DNA of 64,000 nt from Liolophura sinensis (GCF_032854445.1 NC_088299.1:15367608-15431607); one strand, 5' to 3'; positions 32,160 through 44,043 are shown, counted from the stretch's first letter. The notes: generated from the letters alone by a model not told the origin. Numbers and translations: made by a program.

Positions 32160-32946
32160 CTACAACGATTACAGTTTATTTCTTTGACTGATGTATCACA
32201 TCGTACTTCAGAATTTTTTTATTACTACGACTCGGATCAGGTATACGAGATGAGAAAATCAAATGCCAGAAGTTAACCACGGCCCGTCGCTAGTTACCGG
32301 ACAGCACCTCCCCTCCACCACCCTCCTGATTGAAGGCTGAAACCGACCAGCAAACGCCAGCCATATTTATTCATTGGATGTACTTCAATGCAACAGTATG
32401 TGTTTATAGAACAAGTTATGGTCAGAAAACGTTGGACAATGGAAGACTTCCTGAAGTCGTTAAATTATGACCAACAGTAAAGTGGTCATTAAACAGACCA
32501 TTTGAAAAGTCAAATGTTATTCAACGGAATTGCCAACATCATTTTTATATTAAAGTGAACAGAAACATGGAATTGAGTCACTGTCATCAGATACACCATT
32601 TGAAACAGTGTTCCAAATATCCATCTTTTTTTCTGAAAGTAAATATTTATTGAACTTATTTGAACTTTGTATTGATCATATTGATTGTGATGGGTGCCAA
32701 TGTTGTGCAAAGTGGTTTTTTTATTATTTTTATACTCTAAAACATGTGTTTACTTTAATAACACAAGAATTTATTTAAATGTATTATGCACTTCACAATA
32801 CTTTTGTCACGATTTACACGTGAAAAAGGTAGAAAATGCCGTGACGTAAGAACTGTCAATATCTGGAACATCTTAAGATTCAATTATTAAAATGAATTTT
32901 TCAAAAAAAGTCTTAAGCAGTAATTTTTTTACAGAATATCACCGAC
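32160..32946. other. Phosphatase intron, no feature seen
   Basis: A 787-bp AT-rich intron, with no transposon recognised. Confidence 0.5.
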
Positions 32947-33167
32947 CTTGATAAGAGCGTTGTAAGGAAATTTGTCGAAGGTCAGGTCTTCCTCCTCACC
33001 CGTCATGCCCTTCAGTTGACCCTTGAAAATCCGCCCTGCTGTCACTGTTGAAAGGCCCATGCCGTCTCCAAGAAACAATATTACGTTCTTGGCTACGTTC
33101 GTATTATGGCGCATATTTAAGGCGGATTTTAACCGACTCTGTGCGACTTCATTCCAGTAATGGGCAT
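32947..33167 (-). CDS. Alkaline phosphatase, N-terminal metal-site exon
   Basis: A 221-nt exon: acceptor TGTATTCCTCAG, donor CAAG|GTCGGT (GT with a weak +3 to +6 context). It encodes AHYWNEVAQSRLKSALN, then NVAKNVILFLGDGMGLSTV, AGRIFKGQLKGMTGEEED and FDKFPYNALIK. The Asp in LFLGDGMG is the shared Zn/Mg ligand of alkaline phosphatases. The first two bases (AT) complete an Asn codon started by the A that ends the signal-peptide exon at 42899, giving LEENAHYWNE, which resembles the EExNPxFWN start of mature vertebrate enzymes. The last codon is complete and joins the next exon as ALIK|TYNV, as in homologues. Confidence 0.93.
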
Positions 33168-34470
33168 CTGAGGAATACACCAGAAGACTATTAAAGTAAA
33201 ACCCCAATAGTGAGCCTTCCAAACTGCATATAGATAGTTTAATACCCCCTGAATCCATCTTGGTCATTTAAAACGTGGAAAAGGGAAAAACAACGGTAGA
33301 ATTTGGTGATCAAATGTCAGAAAATCTACCCCACTTCCGTTGACCTTGTGACGTCGCAGCGGTAGATTCACTGCAGGTATCTGAGGTTTCTCTAGGTGCA
33401 CAACTTATTTCGAGATTATTCCATGCCCAAGTGTGTTTTGCGACTGCGTAAAGTTACATAATGGCCTAAAAATGCCACAGACTGAGAAAATATGGACCAG
33501 ATATCCCATCGTAAACACCCTTGATCGATCATAATCGTAGGCCTACACGTATGGGCTTGCGAATTCTACCATGCGATGAGGCTTATATCCCACCCAGAAA
33601 GCCAAATGATAAAGAAGGCTTTAGTAACTTGTTTATTTGAAACAGGAGGCTGTGACGGACTTTAGGGAGCCAACAGTCTTTGCCCTGCAGTGTCCACGAG
33701 GCTACAGGACAGCCCTCCTGTTCACACTGAGCACAGCGGGCGCGTCATGCCGTACATTGATGCCTATAACCCGACTCAGACAAAGCTTAAATTGGCATTT
33801 AGGTGTCTTACTAATCACTGTTTCTATTCAGTATAGGTCAAGCCTCATTTATTTTTGCCGTTGTTACTTTCAAAAAATTAAACATAAAATATTAGCTCGA
33901 TCGTTAGTTTCACGGTGGTTGAGCGACAGGTTTTTCACTACAGCTCACAATCCCTTGGCCCGACAACATGGATTCTCCAGTCGCAGTCGGTATCGCTCGA
34001 CTTTGCGACAAAAGTTTATAGACTGTGGACTGTGAAACCGTGCCAAATTCTCCACAGGTACAAGCATGGCCAATTTGTGGCAGAAGGGGACGCGTTTGCG
34101 TCATCTACAGTGACATGATGACATGGCTGGTATGTGAGCTAAAATCGGTCATCGCATCGCCCAATCGATATTCTGTAAGCTTACACGCTGTTCCAGAATC
34201 TTAAAACAACTCCGGTATCTTTCAAAATATTTGTTGGAAAACTGTTTTATTTATATGATTTTCAGGGTGCTAATTAGGAGGTGTTCACGTCCGGGAATTT
34301 ATGGAAAAACACACAGCGGGTAGGCCTAACGCATGGATTCGACAGTGCTTTGCAGCGCTTTTCAATACATAATCCCGGCAGCTCTTACTGATAATGACCT
34401 CACCCGGCCAGGGCTCCGATGTCGACAAGATAGGCACAGGGTCCAACTTTAATGGAATTTTTTAAACAGA
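33168..34470. other. Phosphatase intron 1, first part, no supported feature
   Basis: A 132-codon plus-strand ORF (33637-34035) lacks any recognisable domain and overlaps ORFs on both strands. I see no transposon. Confidence 0.35.
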
Positions 34471-34479
34471 ACTAGCTAG

Positions 34480-35165
34480 GATAATACTTTCCTTAGCGCA
34501 GTTTACAGATTAACATAGCATAAATATTGTGTCTAGGGAACACTTGGTGTGGTCTTTGGGGATCTCCTTTAAACATGGCGGAATTGCACGCGCTGAACAA
34601 CAAAATGTTCAAATGTTGCACATGTAGCTGTGCAACTCGAACATATATAAAGTAAGAAACTAGAACGGATTGCATGCAAACAGAGGCTGTCAGTAGCCTC
34701 TGACGATTATGGAAAGATACAAGGGACATTCTAGGCGAATGAATCCAGTCAGTATCCAAATCATGCTCCATGCTAATTTATAAGTTGTTAATCTGAACAT
34801 CTGTTCTGTATATGTTTTGATTGCAACTGTTCATATATCCAACGTAACTATCATATTCAACACGATAGATATTTGACCCTTACCCCGGGTAAGCTGAATT
34901 AGACACAGGGTCCAGAGACTCTGGACACCCTGTACAAATTTACTTACAAGGGAATTATACTCTTTGTAAAACCTTACCTGAAGATAAAACGCTTAGGCAA
35001 AAGGTTGTACTTTTATGAATTTTATCTTTTATCAATCAAAACAAATGTCGGAATGGAATCTGTATATAAAATAGGAATCATAAATTTGGTTCGTGAAGAT
35101 GACGGAAGTCTTGGGTGTTCCAGTATCAGTTTCCGTTTGAAACCATATACTCAATATGTTAGGAA
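34480..35165. repeat. R1 interspersed repeat copy (long)
   Basis: Shares with 46720-47400, in the same orientation and order, the blocks CCATGCTAATTTATAAGTTG, TTGATTGCAACTGTTCATAT, CCTTACCCCGGGTAAGC, ATTAGACACAGGGTCCAGAG and TACTCTTTGTAAAACC. An internal palindrome, CAGGGTCCAGAG with CTCTGGACACCCTG, is present. It lies in intron 1 of the phosphatase. Confidence 0.7.
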
Positions 35166-35259
35166 GAATTTATTTTAATTCATAGCTTGACAATGGTACA
35201 CATATTCACTGTGAATCTGCCAGTGGACTAAGCTGGTCCCGTTCTATTGCTTTAATGCG

Positions 35260-35500
35260 ATTGTTTAATTAAATGTGATGACAATACAGCATTTTGAGAA
35301 ATGCTGGACCATTGATGTCTAATAAATTGCAACTCACATCACTGGGGGGTGGAGGGGGGGGGGGGGTTATGTAGTTCTGCTGGAACCATAGTGGTAGGAG
35401 GCGTGACTAAAACATTGACTGACGTAAAGTGACAAGAGGCAGTGTTTCACGGTTAATATGCGTAACCATTTGTCAACTATGATATGATGAGCTCCTAGAA
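35260..35500 (+). repeat. Repeat family F copy with a G-run
   Basis: TTAAATGTGATGACAATACA, GCATTTTGAGAAATGCTGGA, TAATAAATTGCAACTCACAT and GTAAAGTGACAAGAGG follow the order of family F at 50500-50740. The middle carries a GGGGGG run (about 35345-35366). Confidence 0.7.
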
Positions 35501-36483
35501 CATTATTCTCAACAAGAGCAGTCTGGACTAGCACTCCATATGTTGAACGGGTACAAAAAGTTGAAGTTAAATGAACTTTTATCTTTTAAAGCATGACTGA
35601 ATCTTAATTATGTAGTAGTGTGTGAAAGGTTTTATAACTCTCCTTTTTAACCCAGAGGCACAACTATTAGAGCGCTGAGTTTAATACGGCTCGGTGAACA
35701 GCATTTTTAAATTGTTGGTTTTTCGGTGTGGGAGATTTGTCTTTTTGTGTGTCAAAAATATGTTTTACCCTCAGAAATCACCCTTTTTGCTTGCATCCGA
35801 TTCAGTTTTATTAAGGTTTCTGACATATATTTGAAGACCATTGCGATATTCTGGATATTTTAACCATAATTAATGTTTTAAGCTAGATAAAAATCGTTAC
35901 TCTATATATAAATACAACAAGTTGTTTAACTGTGTAAGTTTTGATCATCGCTCTTTCTTTTCATTACAATTTATTAGATTTCATATTTACTCTATTATTC
36001 CATTATATTATTAACTTTTTATCTAGTTTTTGCTCTGTTCTACTAGGTTATAAATATCTATATGCCGCAACTAGCCCTGGGTTAAATATTTCCCTGTTTT
36101 AAAAGCCACTGCATTACTGTAATAATTCAACCTTTTCGCATGTTTGTAAGGTGTCTATTCAGGCATATTGCCAAGGTATCTGTGTAGACTGATAAAAATT
36201 ATACTTTATGTAAAGCCTTGAAATTGGCAAATTCAGCCAATGTAGTTTTGTCTCCGAGATCAAAATATAAATGTGCATGAATTGCACTGAAAGTTGCTCT
36301 TTCACATGCGAAAAAATTGAGGAATTAGGATCAGTCAGCTTTCACACTACATTTAAAAGAGCATGTCGGACAGAAAAAACTTACCAATAAAACTTACCAA
36401 TGATCGAGCTTTTAACTTGCCTATAAGGGTGAGATACTTAGTGTTAATAGTTTCTGCTCTGGTTTTACTCTCTATATGCAATA
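35501..36483. other. 5' flank of the Penelope-like element, no feature seen
   Basis: AT-rich. I looked for a GIY-YIG-type N-terminal or upstream ORF and saw none. Confidence 0.35.
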
Positions 36484-38560
36484 GTGTTTAATAGCATGCA
36501 TGCTCTACGCACAGTATTATATGCACTGCCATTGAACTTGCTAAAACAGGTCGTTCAAGACGTATCCAGTAACATACACAATTTTAATGTTCCATCTCAC
36601 CTTGTATGTCTGTGTCAAGACATATCGTATTTTCGATTGTATCGCCCTGTAACTACAATTGAAACTCAACACGATCGACTCTTTCTGAAGATAAAGTATT
36701 TAGACAGTGGCCTTGATTTAATCAACCTACCATGCATCTTTAATGAACCTGATGTTCGTAGTGCTGTGCCTAATTATTTTAATATCCAAGAGCCACCTTG
36801 CATATCCTATGAGTATACAAAGCCTATCGCTTCCAAAATTTTCAATTATTCCCAGGCCATCAAGGAGTTCGATTTGGCGACGTATACTTCTGGCGGCTAT
36901 AACTGTGATTGTGAATCCTCAGTTTTTACCTACGACAAATGTAAACATGTCCTGACAGGTGACCTTAATATTATTAAGAATCATGATCTAAGGAATCTCT
37001 TTGTGAGGGGTCCTAAGTATAGAGAAAAGAGTAATGTCAACATTCGATCAACAAAAAAAATATCATCTCGGCACTTGAGGAGTATGTTAAAAAATGGTCA
37101 AAACGGGAGAAAGTGGATTCTTCGGTACTTAACGATTGGCTTGAGATTGTCAAAAGGAGAGTTAGTTTAACTATACACCGTCTAGACATTGATGCTCTAC
37201 CTAAAGTTAAACAGGTTCTGAAGGATCCCACTGTGCAAGAAACACTCGCTGACCTTCCCAGTAAATTTGTCATCACCGTAGCAGACAAGGCTCCTAATAA
37301 TGTTATCTTTATTTGCAAGAATTATTATTATCAAATTCTTGTTCAAGAGCTATGTGCATCTACAACGACATCCACGTATTCTGCTACTACATGTACTCTG
37401 GAGGAACTATTTAACAAACACAAAAACCTATCTTAAAGAAAGGCACATAAATATACCTATCCGTCACACAGAAATACCACAACTTTACTGGATTCCTAAA
37501 ATGCATAAATCCCCATACAAGGCTCGATTTATTGCAGATTCAAGAAGCTGTACCACCAAACACTTGTCAACCCTACTTACGAGAGCGTTACAAGAAGTAA
37601 AGTCATTTTGGAACAAGTATTGTTGTGCCATAACAAAAAATGCAGGTGTCAACTGCACGTGGATTCTTAACAACTCCAAATGTCTTACAGAAGAATTCGA
37701 TGCTCATATGTATATACCGTACAAAAACGTATCCACATTGGATTTCTCTTCTCTCTATACTATGATTCCTCACAAAGATCTTATTGAAAGAATATCGTCG
37801 TTAATTGTCTCGGTATTTACTAAAACTGGTCACCGTTACATTAACGTCAGAAGCAATAAGGCTTTCTTTAGTTCTACTCTTTATAAAGGTTACCACACAT
37901 GGGATGTTACATTATTTATTGAATTACTTGAATTTCTCATTAATAACATCTATGTGAAATTCGGAGATACCATTTACCAACAGTGCATAGGTATTCCAAT
38001 GGGTACCAATTGTGCGCCTCTTTTGGCAGACCTATACCTGTTTTCATATGAATACCACTATATGCAGAAATTACTTAAAAGTAATATCTTTAAAGCTCGA
38101 TCCTTTTTATTTACCAAGCGGTATATTGATGATCTACTGGCGTTAAATAATCCCCATATTGCTGAAGCGGTGAAGGAAATCTATCCGCCTTCATTGGATT
38201 TAAAGGAGACAACAGATAGTCCTGATGGTACATCTTATTTTGGATCTATATCTATACAAAGACGGACAAGGTCTCCTTTCACGCCGCCTTTACGATAAAA
38301 GGTATAATTTCAATTTTGATATTGTAAATTATCCTTATTTAGATAGCAATATACCAAAGGGTCCTGCATATGACGTATACATATCTCGCCTTGTAGCATT
38401 TGTCAGATCTTGTGTTAATTGTGATGACTTTAATCTGCGTCACAAGCTGCTAGTTCAAAAACTAGTTTGTCAAGGATACTCCATCAAACGCCGTCATTCT
38501 AAGTTTCTCAAATTTTACAATGAATATAACACTCTCGTTGGCAGGTATGGACAGAGCTGT
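36484..38560 (+). pseudogene. Penelope-like element reverse transcriptase, frameshifted
   Basis: One polyprotein reads through three frame changes. The first segment (36484 on) has CDCESSVFTYDKCKHVLTGD and LRNLFVRGPKYRE, ending at an A-run near 37054. The second (to 37436) has KFVITVADKAPNNVIFICKN. The third (to 38298) has LYWIPKMHKSPYKARFIADS, VSTLDFSSLYTMIPHKD (RT motif A), QQCIGIPMGTNCAPLLADLY (motif B) and RYIDDLLALNN (motif C, the catalytic DD). The fourth (38225 on) has DIVNYPYLDSNIP and AYDVYISRLVAFVRSC. The VADK..NNVI, LPKxHK and SLYTxIPH signatures are those of Penelope-like RTs. No GIY-YIG endonuclease follows or precedes. The catalytic residues are intact, so inactivation may be moderately recent. 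It lies inside intron 1 of the phosphatase, opposite in orientation to that gene. Confidence 0.8.
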
Positions 38561-38589
38561 TCAGAATCTCTGGCGATCTGCATTGTGAT

Positions 38590-38735
38590 CAACCACATAG
38601 ACGGCGCTGTTATCCCTATGTACATATCTATCACGTACATGGTATTTAACAACATAGATGGCGCTGGTTGCCCAGTGTAACCGTCTATCGTGTATGTCAT
38701 GTGTAACATCATAGATGGCGCCTCTTGTAGCATGA
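38590..38735. repeat. Short tandem repeat, about 57 bp x 3
   Basis: CATAGACGGCGCTG at 38595, CATAGATGGCGCTG at 38653 and CATAGATGGCGCCT at 38709, separated by similar TACAT and ATCACGTA segments. It starts right after the readable part of the Penelope-like RT and may belong to its 3' region. Confidence 0.7.
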
Positions 38736-38839
38736 GATCTTTACATATTAACGGGAAAGACGTAATCGGCCGTTACTTTTGAATCATAATCTGATCGTTT
38801 AGGGTGGGTAGCGCTCGTCATTTTCAAACTGTATCTAAT

Positions 38840-39245
38840 ACCGCTTAACCTGGGGCTAGGGGCCGTAAAGGTAGCCATGCTAATTACATCAGCATGATGC
38901 CTTTATGAACAGTTGCAATGAAAGCGCGACTGAGATATTTGTTTAGCTGTTGTTTGACATGGAACTCATTCACTGACTACGAATTTGAACTTTGATATGG
39001 AATTCATGCCTGAAATATTCATTGTTTGCCCGGCATCATTGAAAACTGATGACCTCTTCTCTCTTGTGTGTTACATGCTTTATTTCTTATTTGTATAATT
39101 TCTTACATATCTTTGTCTTCGGGAGTTAGTGTTAAACGTTGTTGTGGAAATGGATCTTGCGATTATCGACTTGGAACGCCCTTTACGGACTACGAATGGT
39201 ATAGGAATGTCGGACTTGACGCTTATATTTAATTATATTTTTTGC
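38840..39245. repeat. R1 interspersed repeat copy
   Basis: ACCGCTTAACCTGGGGCTAG is the inverted complement of the CTAGCCCCGGGTTTAGCGG block at 47047. AACAGTTGCAATGAAAGCG, ACGAATTTGAAC and TGCGATTATCGACTTGGAAC follow in family order. Confidence 0.65.
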
Positions 39246-39491
39246 GAATTAGCCGCAAAAATTATTTTGGCAACAGATTGATGAGGTAATTCATGTTGGT
39301 TACCGGAAGCCAGAATGTCTCAGTTATACGCTGGGGTTCTGGTTTATACGTCCAAGAAGCCAGTGTAAACCACTAACCTCCGTCAGGTACCTGGCAAACG
39401 TTTTTATTTAAAGCCGCAATACAAAGAGCAAGAGCGGGATTCGAATACGCGATTTCATTACTCATGGGCCCAGTAGTCGCCGCGAGTCAGT

Positions 39492-39798
39492 GCTTTAAGT
39501 GAGTGAGTGTTTGGGCTTTACTTAACAATTTTTCAGTCATATGACCGTGAAGGAGTCCTTAGAGCACATGTAATACAGGACGGATTTCCGGTGCTCTTTG
39601 ATCAAGTGCTGCTTCACTGAGACCACTTACCGAAGGCAAGCAAGCCGCCAACGCGGGCGATTAGTCGACAAGCGATTGGTCAAGCAGTCGTTGTACTATC
39701 GCCTTATTGCTAAGGCCTTTAAAGGTCTGAACTGTGGCCCGACCCCGGATTGACCTTGGATCTACCGCTCTACCAACTGAGCCATCGGGGCCGATAGT
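39492..39798 (-). mobile_element. SINE-B, tRNA-derived
   Basis: Read on the minus strand it begins GGCCCCGATGGCTCAGTTGG, TAGAGCGGTAGATCCAAGG, TCAATCCGGGGTCGGGCC: a tRNA-like head with A-box (TGGCTCAGTTGG) and B-box-like segment. The body CTTGCTTGCCTTCGGTAAG, GTGAAGCAGCAC and ATATGACTGAAAAATTG ends in CACTCACTCACT. Family members lie at 55411, 55745 and 57448. A pol III-transcribed SINE is the natural reading. Confidence 0.88.
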
Positions 39799-41019
39799 CA
39801 GTGCTTTAAACATTTAAGCCTACAAGCTGCCCACCCCTCATTTTTGCCAACTGAAAGCAAGTCAGATTTTGAATTCTTTAGAAGAGATTTTTTGTAAATC
39901 CAAAGGACGCCTTACAACTGTACTCTATTTCTTTTAGCATGTCGCCTGTACGCAGTTGTCTGTAAGATCAGTCATACTTGTACTGTCTAGTAAAATTGCC
40001 TGTGGTCAGTGGCACAACACAAGCTCTACACATTGATATGTTGAACATCCACGTTCTTACAAAGAAAACATCGCTATGATTTCCTAGCATCCATCTCTAA
40101 ATTCATACTTCCGTGAGCTCATATACTACAAGAGATAAATGAAATAAAATTCCTTTATTAAGGTTACATTATACTAAGACGTGTTAACAATTTCATATAT
40201 GGCAGGTTTTGATAAACAGGTGTCCCCTTTCTCTATGTAACTGTACGATATGCTGTTAACTGAGGTAAATAGCGTTGAACTTTGAACTTTCATTGGAAGA
40301 ATACTGAGTATAATCTATATAGATTTACATTAATATATTTATACTTATCTAACATATAGCTTGACAATATATGTAGAAATATAACAAACAGCTGTGTGGT
40401 CATCCTATTCGACAGAACGGTTTCAGAGCAGGTGTGTTATCACTGGACCAATGCGGCTTATGTGTTGGAAGCCATGAAATATGGCGAATGTAGAGTTCCT
40501 CAGATCTTCCAGATTGTTTCTGTTTTCGATTGATGAAAATATGATTGCGTTAACCAGGACGATGCTTTGTTAAAGTATACTACTCCTTAACTAAACAAGA
40601 AATATATGGAAATCATTTTGGTTCACGTAATCATATTTTTGTTATGAAGGGAATTCCCGCAAGAAAACGCCTTAAAAAAGCAAAATCTGCTTTTGATCCT
40701 ACTTTTATCTTTTGATAAAACAAAAAGTATAAATCGCATCACCCTATCTACCAGCCATATGTTCTTCAGTAATTGTACTTCATTTTATTATATATATTAA
40801 ATTTTATTCTGGTTAATTAACATCAAGGTCAATTTACCACAGGCGTACATCACCCGAGGCGTCGTTAATTACCTCCTTTGTAGGCGTGTATGCATCCAGC
40901 TACTACTGCGACTAATTAGATTTATTTATTTTTTACTGTGTCACCGCCAAACCTTTGTCCACGTCAACATGGTTTTTAGCAAAATGTACTCTAGGGACGT
41001 ATATTCACCGTGTTTAATT
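39799..41019. other. Phosphatase intron 1, no feature seen
   Basis: AT-rich without recognisable repeats or coding sequence. Confidence 0.35.
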
Positions 41020-41300
41020 AGATTGCCACATTGGATTTATGTACAGTTGCAATTAAAGCGCAAATGATATACATATTTTACTGTCGACCAGATATATACC
41101 AGCATGGTCCAAGATTTGAATACTGATTCCACCCATTCACCTTGCGTCTTTCCAGCACCACGGAAAATTGTTTCTGCTTTTCTTTGCATTATTCCGTCCT
41201 AATTTCGTACTTTTCATACATGCTTTCTTAGTTCTTTGGGGGTTGATCTTGAACAGGATTTTGAAAACTGGTTTGCGGTTAGTGATCATTAAATCCATGA
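41020..41300. repeat. R1 interspersed repeat copy
   Basis: GTACAGTTGCAATTAAAGCG, ACCAGCATGGTCCAAGATTT, CTTGCGTCTTTCCAGC and TCCGTCCTAATTTCGTAC match 42080-42260 and 5090-5210. Confidence 0.75.
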
Positions 41301-41317
41301 CAATAAACAGTTAACAT

Positions 41318-41445
41318 ATAGGAATGAATGAATGATTATGGCTTATTGCCACATAGGCAATATTTCAGTCATATCGTGGCTAGAACATTTGTAAAACAAG
41401 AGGCAGTTAATGGTTTTCGATATGACGGTTGATATACAATTGTTT
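41318..41445. repeat. Repeat family E copy
   Basis: GAATGAATGAATGATTATGG, CTTATTGCCACATAGGC, AATATTTCAGTCATATCGTG and AGAGGCAGTTAATGG. Similar copies are at 43436-43555, 43670-43770 and 43838-43910. Confidence 0.7.
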
Positions 41446-41689
41446 ACGACGATGTCTGTAATAGGGTGACGAACGCCTTTATTAACATGTCGTGAACTGA
41501 TAGTCCGAAATGTCACGAATTGTGCAGCTACACTGAGCGCCAAACCGAGCCAAGTCAGATTGTCGATTTTAAGATGTCACTAGCCCAAAAGGATTTGAAT
41601 AAACACATACAAGATAAAGGTGCCCTTGACTGCATTATTACAAAGTCACATCTTTATTGCTTTAGGACATGTCAAATTAAATCCAGTCG

Positions 41690-41890
41690 TCGTAATAGAC
41701 ATTCACGTACCAACGTCAACCAAAATAGACGTTCCAGGCGAATAATATCAAAACCAATTTCAACGCAAACCATCAAAGAACTAGAACAGTGTATTAAGTA
41801 AGGAATAACAGAAGAGTCTAGAGGCCCTGTATTCATCATATTTAAGGAGATCGCCACGTTGGATATATGACTATTTGCAACCAAAAGGTA
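41690..41890. repeat. R1 interspersed repeat fragment, inverted
   Basis: GACATTCACGTACCAACGTC, AACCAAAATAGACG and TTCCAGGCGAATAAT correspond to the 48365-48420 copy, opposite to the neighbouring copy at 41020. Confidence 0.6.
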
Positions 41891-42079
41891 ACTGAAATAG
41901 GTTGATTAGCGACAACTGACAATGGTCCGCGATTTGGTTTAATATATTCGTCTTTTTGTGTCTATCCGTCATCACTGATAACTCCTGGTTGCTTCTCTTT
42001 ACATGAATCCGTCCTAATTTCGTACTTTATATCCCTCTATAGTTCTTTTTTGTTTAATTCCCCCTTAACCTAAGCTACT

Positions 42080-42450
42080 GAGATATATATTTTGTGATCA
42101 ACAACTTCCAGCATGCTACACGATTTGAATACTGATTTCACTCAGTCGCCTCTAACATACCTTGCGTATTTCCAACATAAATAGAAAACTGTTGACTGCT
42201 TCTCGTTGCATAAAGCCGTCCTATGCTTATATACTTTATTATCTCTTTGATGGTTTGTGTTATACGTCGTTTTGGGAATTGACGTTGTGGTTATTGATCT
42301 GGAACGTTCTTACCGGTTGACGGCTGGTACTCTAACGTCCGTTTCGACGCATAGATTTGTTGCTTTGTGTTGAATGTTGTTTTAGAATTCGTCTTGCAAT
42401 TATTAACCCAGAACGTTCATGTTGGTTGAGTCACTTTTCAGCTTTTAATT
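42080..42450. repeat. R1 interspersed repeat copy
   Basis: CCAGCATGCTACACGATTTG, AATACTGATTTCACTCA, CTTGCGTATTTCCAAC, TATTGATCTGGAACG and GACGCATAGATTTGTT. The last block is repeated once within the copy (42345-42430). Confidence 0.75.
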
Positions 42451-42667
42451 TGAAAGTCATTCGAAGTCTTTGGTGATTTTACAGAGGAGGAAAATCACTG
42501 AATGACAGAATGAATCTTCGGCAATCGTGATGAGAACATGTTTAAACCAGAAAACAGTAAATAGGTTCATAAAAATGCAGATGTTTTTAAAACAAGCTAA
42601 ATACAATCAATTTACATGTTAAAAAATATGTTATCTACAAAAGTGTATATAGAAATGTAAGTGTGAA

Positions 42668-42740
42668 TTTGTGTTTTACGCCGCACTCAAGAATACTTCG
42701 TCTATACTTGTACTACGACAAGCATTATGATGGGAGCAAA
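42668..42740 (-). mobile_element. SINE-A fragment
   Basis: TGTGTTTTACGCCGCACTCA, AGAATACTTCG and GACAAGCATTATGATGGGA are the inverted 3' module of SINE-A. Confidence 0.7.
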
Positions 42741-42898
42741 TACTCAATGGTATATTTTGCGAGTATTTTCCGTTGATACCAAGATGATTCTGTAGGCCCA
42801 TCAAACAGAATGTGACATTACCTCTTTTAATAAGTTCTAAAATATCAATAATCAACGGATTTCAGTGAACATAGCTTAGTGTCGCTATTGTGACTTAC

Positions 42899-42974
42899 TT
42901 TCTTCCAATGGACTTCTGGCCAGCACAGTCGAACAGCAGACGACAAACAGGAACGCCAAAGTCTTGAACGCCAT
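42899..42974 (-). CDS. Alkaline phosphatase, signal-peptide first exon
   Basis: ATG at 42974 opens MAFKTLAFLFVVCCSTVLA, then RSPLEE, and reaches donor GAAA|GTAAGT after 25 codons plus one base. The hydrophobic core (LAFLFVVCC) and small residues before the Arg make a standard secretory signal peptide, cleaved probably after VLA. The leftover A plus the AT that begins the exon at 33167 gives Asn, producing LEENAHYWNE at the expected N-terminus of the mature enzyme. Phase, orientation and content agree, so I assign it as exon 1 across a 9.7-kb intron. It is too short to stand out as an ORF. No TATA box is obvious upstream. Confidence 0.8.
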
Positions 42975-43267
42975 GCTAGAGGTCGAATTCATGACAATAT
43001 AACCAAACCCCTAAGCTGTATCGATCTAATGGTTGCCACGCACTTTTCTGTCTGGTCGACTATCAGCACTAAGTTAGTAGAACCTCAAGTAGCGCTACTC
43101 GATTCTGCCCCCAGCATCGGCATTGTGTACAACTTCAGGCAACCAATCTTTTCCAGTGCGTTTTATTGAGGTATTGTACATGCTTGTATAAAGTGGATAT
43201 CTACATCTTAGCTAATACTCAGAAATTGTTTTGTCATGACCAAATACAAGTTATACATACAATATTT

Positions 43268-43402
43268 GGTTATTATTTTATTAGTGTTTTACACTAATAC
43301 TAATACTTTGTACTCAAGAATATTTCACTTGTACAATGGCGATCAGCATTATGGTGGGAGGAAACAGAGCAGAGCCCGGGGGAAACTCACGCGCACATGC
43401 AA
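43268..43402 (-). mobile_element. SINE-A copy
   Basis: ACTCAAGAATATTTCACTTG, GGCGATCAGCATTATGGTGG and GCAGAGCCCGGGGGAAAC. The inverted 3' module is diverged. It lies about 300 bases upstream of the phosphatase start codon. Confidence 0.82.
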
Positions 43403-43435
43403 CAATTTATACCAACTATACGTTATATCAATCAA

Positions 43436-43910
43436 GGAATGAATGAATGAATGATTATGGCTTAGCATGACAACGGCAATATTTCGGCCATATCCTCACG
43501 AGAACTTGTATAAACCACGTGGCAATAAATGGTTTTCCTATGTATATATCGATGCAACATTGAGGTTTTATAGAGTAGTTAACATTTTTTCAGTCATATG
43601 ACTGAGAGTCTTCAATTATTTGTACAGTGAATAAATGAAATAAATGAACTGAAATGAAATCAAATGAATGAATGAGGCTGAGTGAGGCCATATTAACAAT
43701 ATTTCCATATCCTGAAGATAGCTTCTCTAAACCACGAGGCAGTAAATGATTTTCCTATGTATGTATTTATGCATGCATGCTTTGGTTGTACAGGTTTTCA
43801 CTGAGTCATTAGGTGTCTATACATATACTGAATATTCAAATGAATGAGGTGTAGCACCACATTAGCAATATTTTAGCCATATCGTGGCGAGAACATGATT
43901 TAAAACCAGT
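43436..43910. repeat. Cluster of three family E copies
   Basis: Repeated order of GAATGAATGATTATGGCTTA, GGCAATATTTCGGCCATATC and CACGTGGCAATAAATGG at about 43436, 43670 and 43838. A partial TTTCAGTCATATGACTGAGA block between them resembles the SINE-B tail. Confidence 0.65.
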
Positions 43911-44043
43911 TTAAGATGAAATTAAATCTTTGATAAAACTGGAAAACCACAATTTTCGATGCTTAATTTTTAAAATATATCATCTAGAAAATGTTATAAA
44001 CAACTATATTTTATGATACCGTACATGCTTGGCCCCAAACATT

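Noticed and set aside
33637-34118. 132-codon plus-strand ORF in phosphatase intron 1
   Set aside because: No domain, overlapping ORFs on both strands, no exon signals consistent with it.
39760-39798. A true tRNA gene from the GGCTCAGTTGGTAGAGC segment
   Set aside because: The head continues into the SINE-B body and cannot form a full cloverleaf. It recurs with the same body at 57448.
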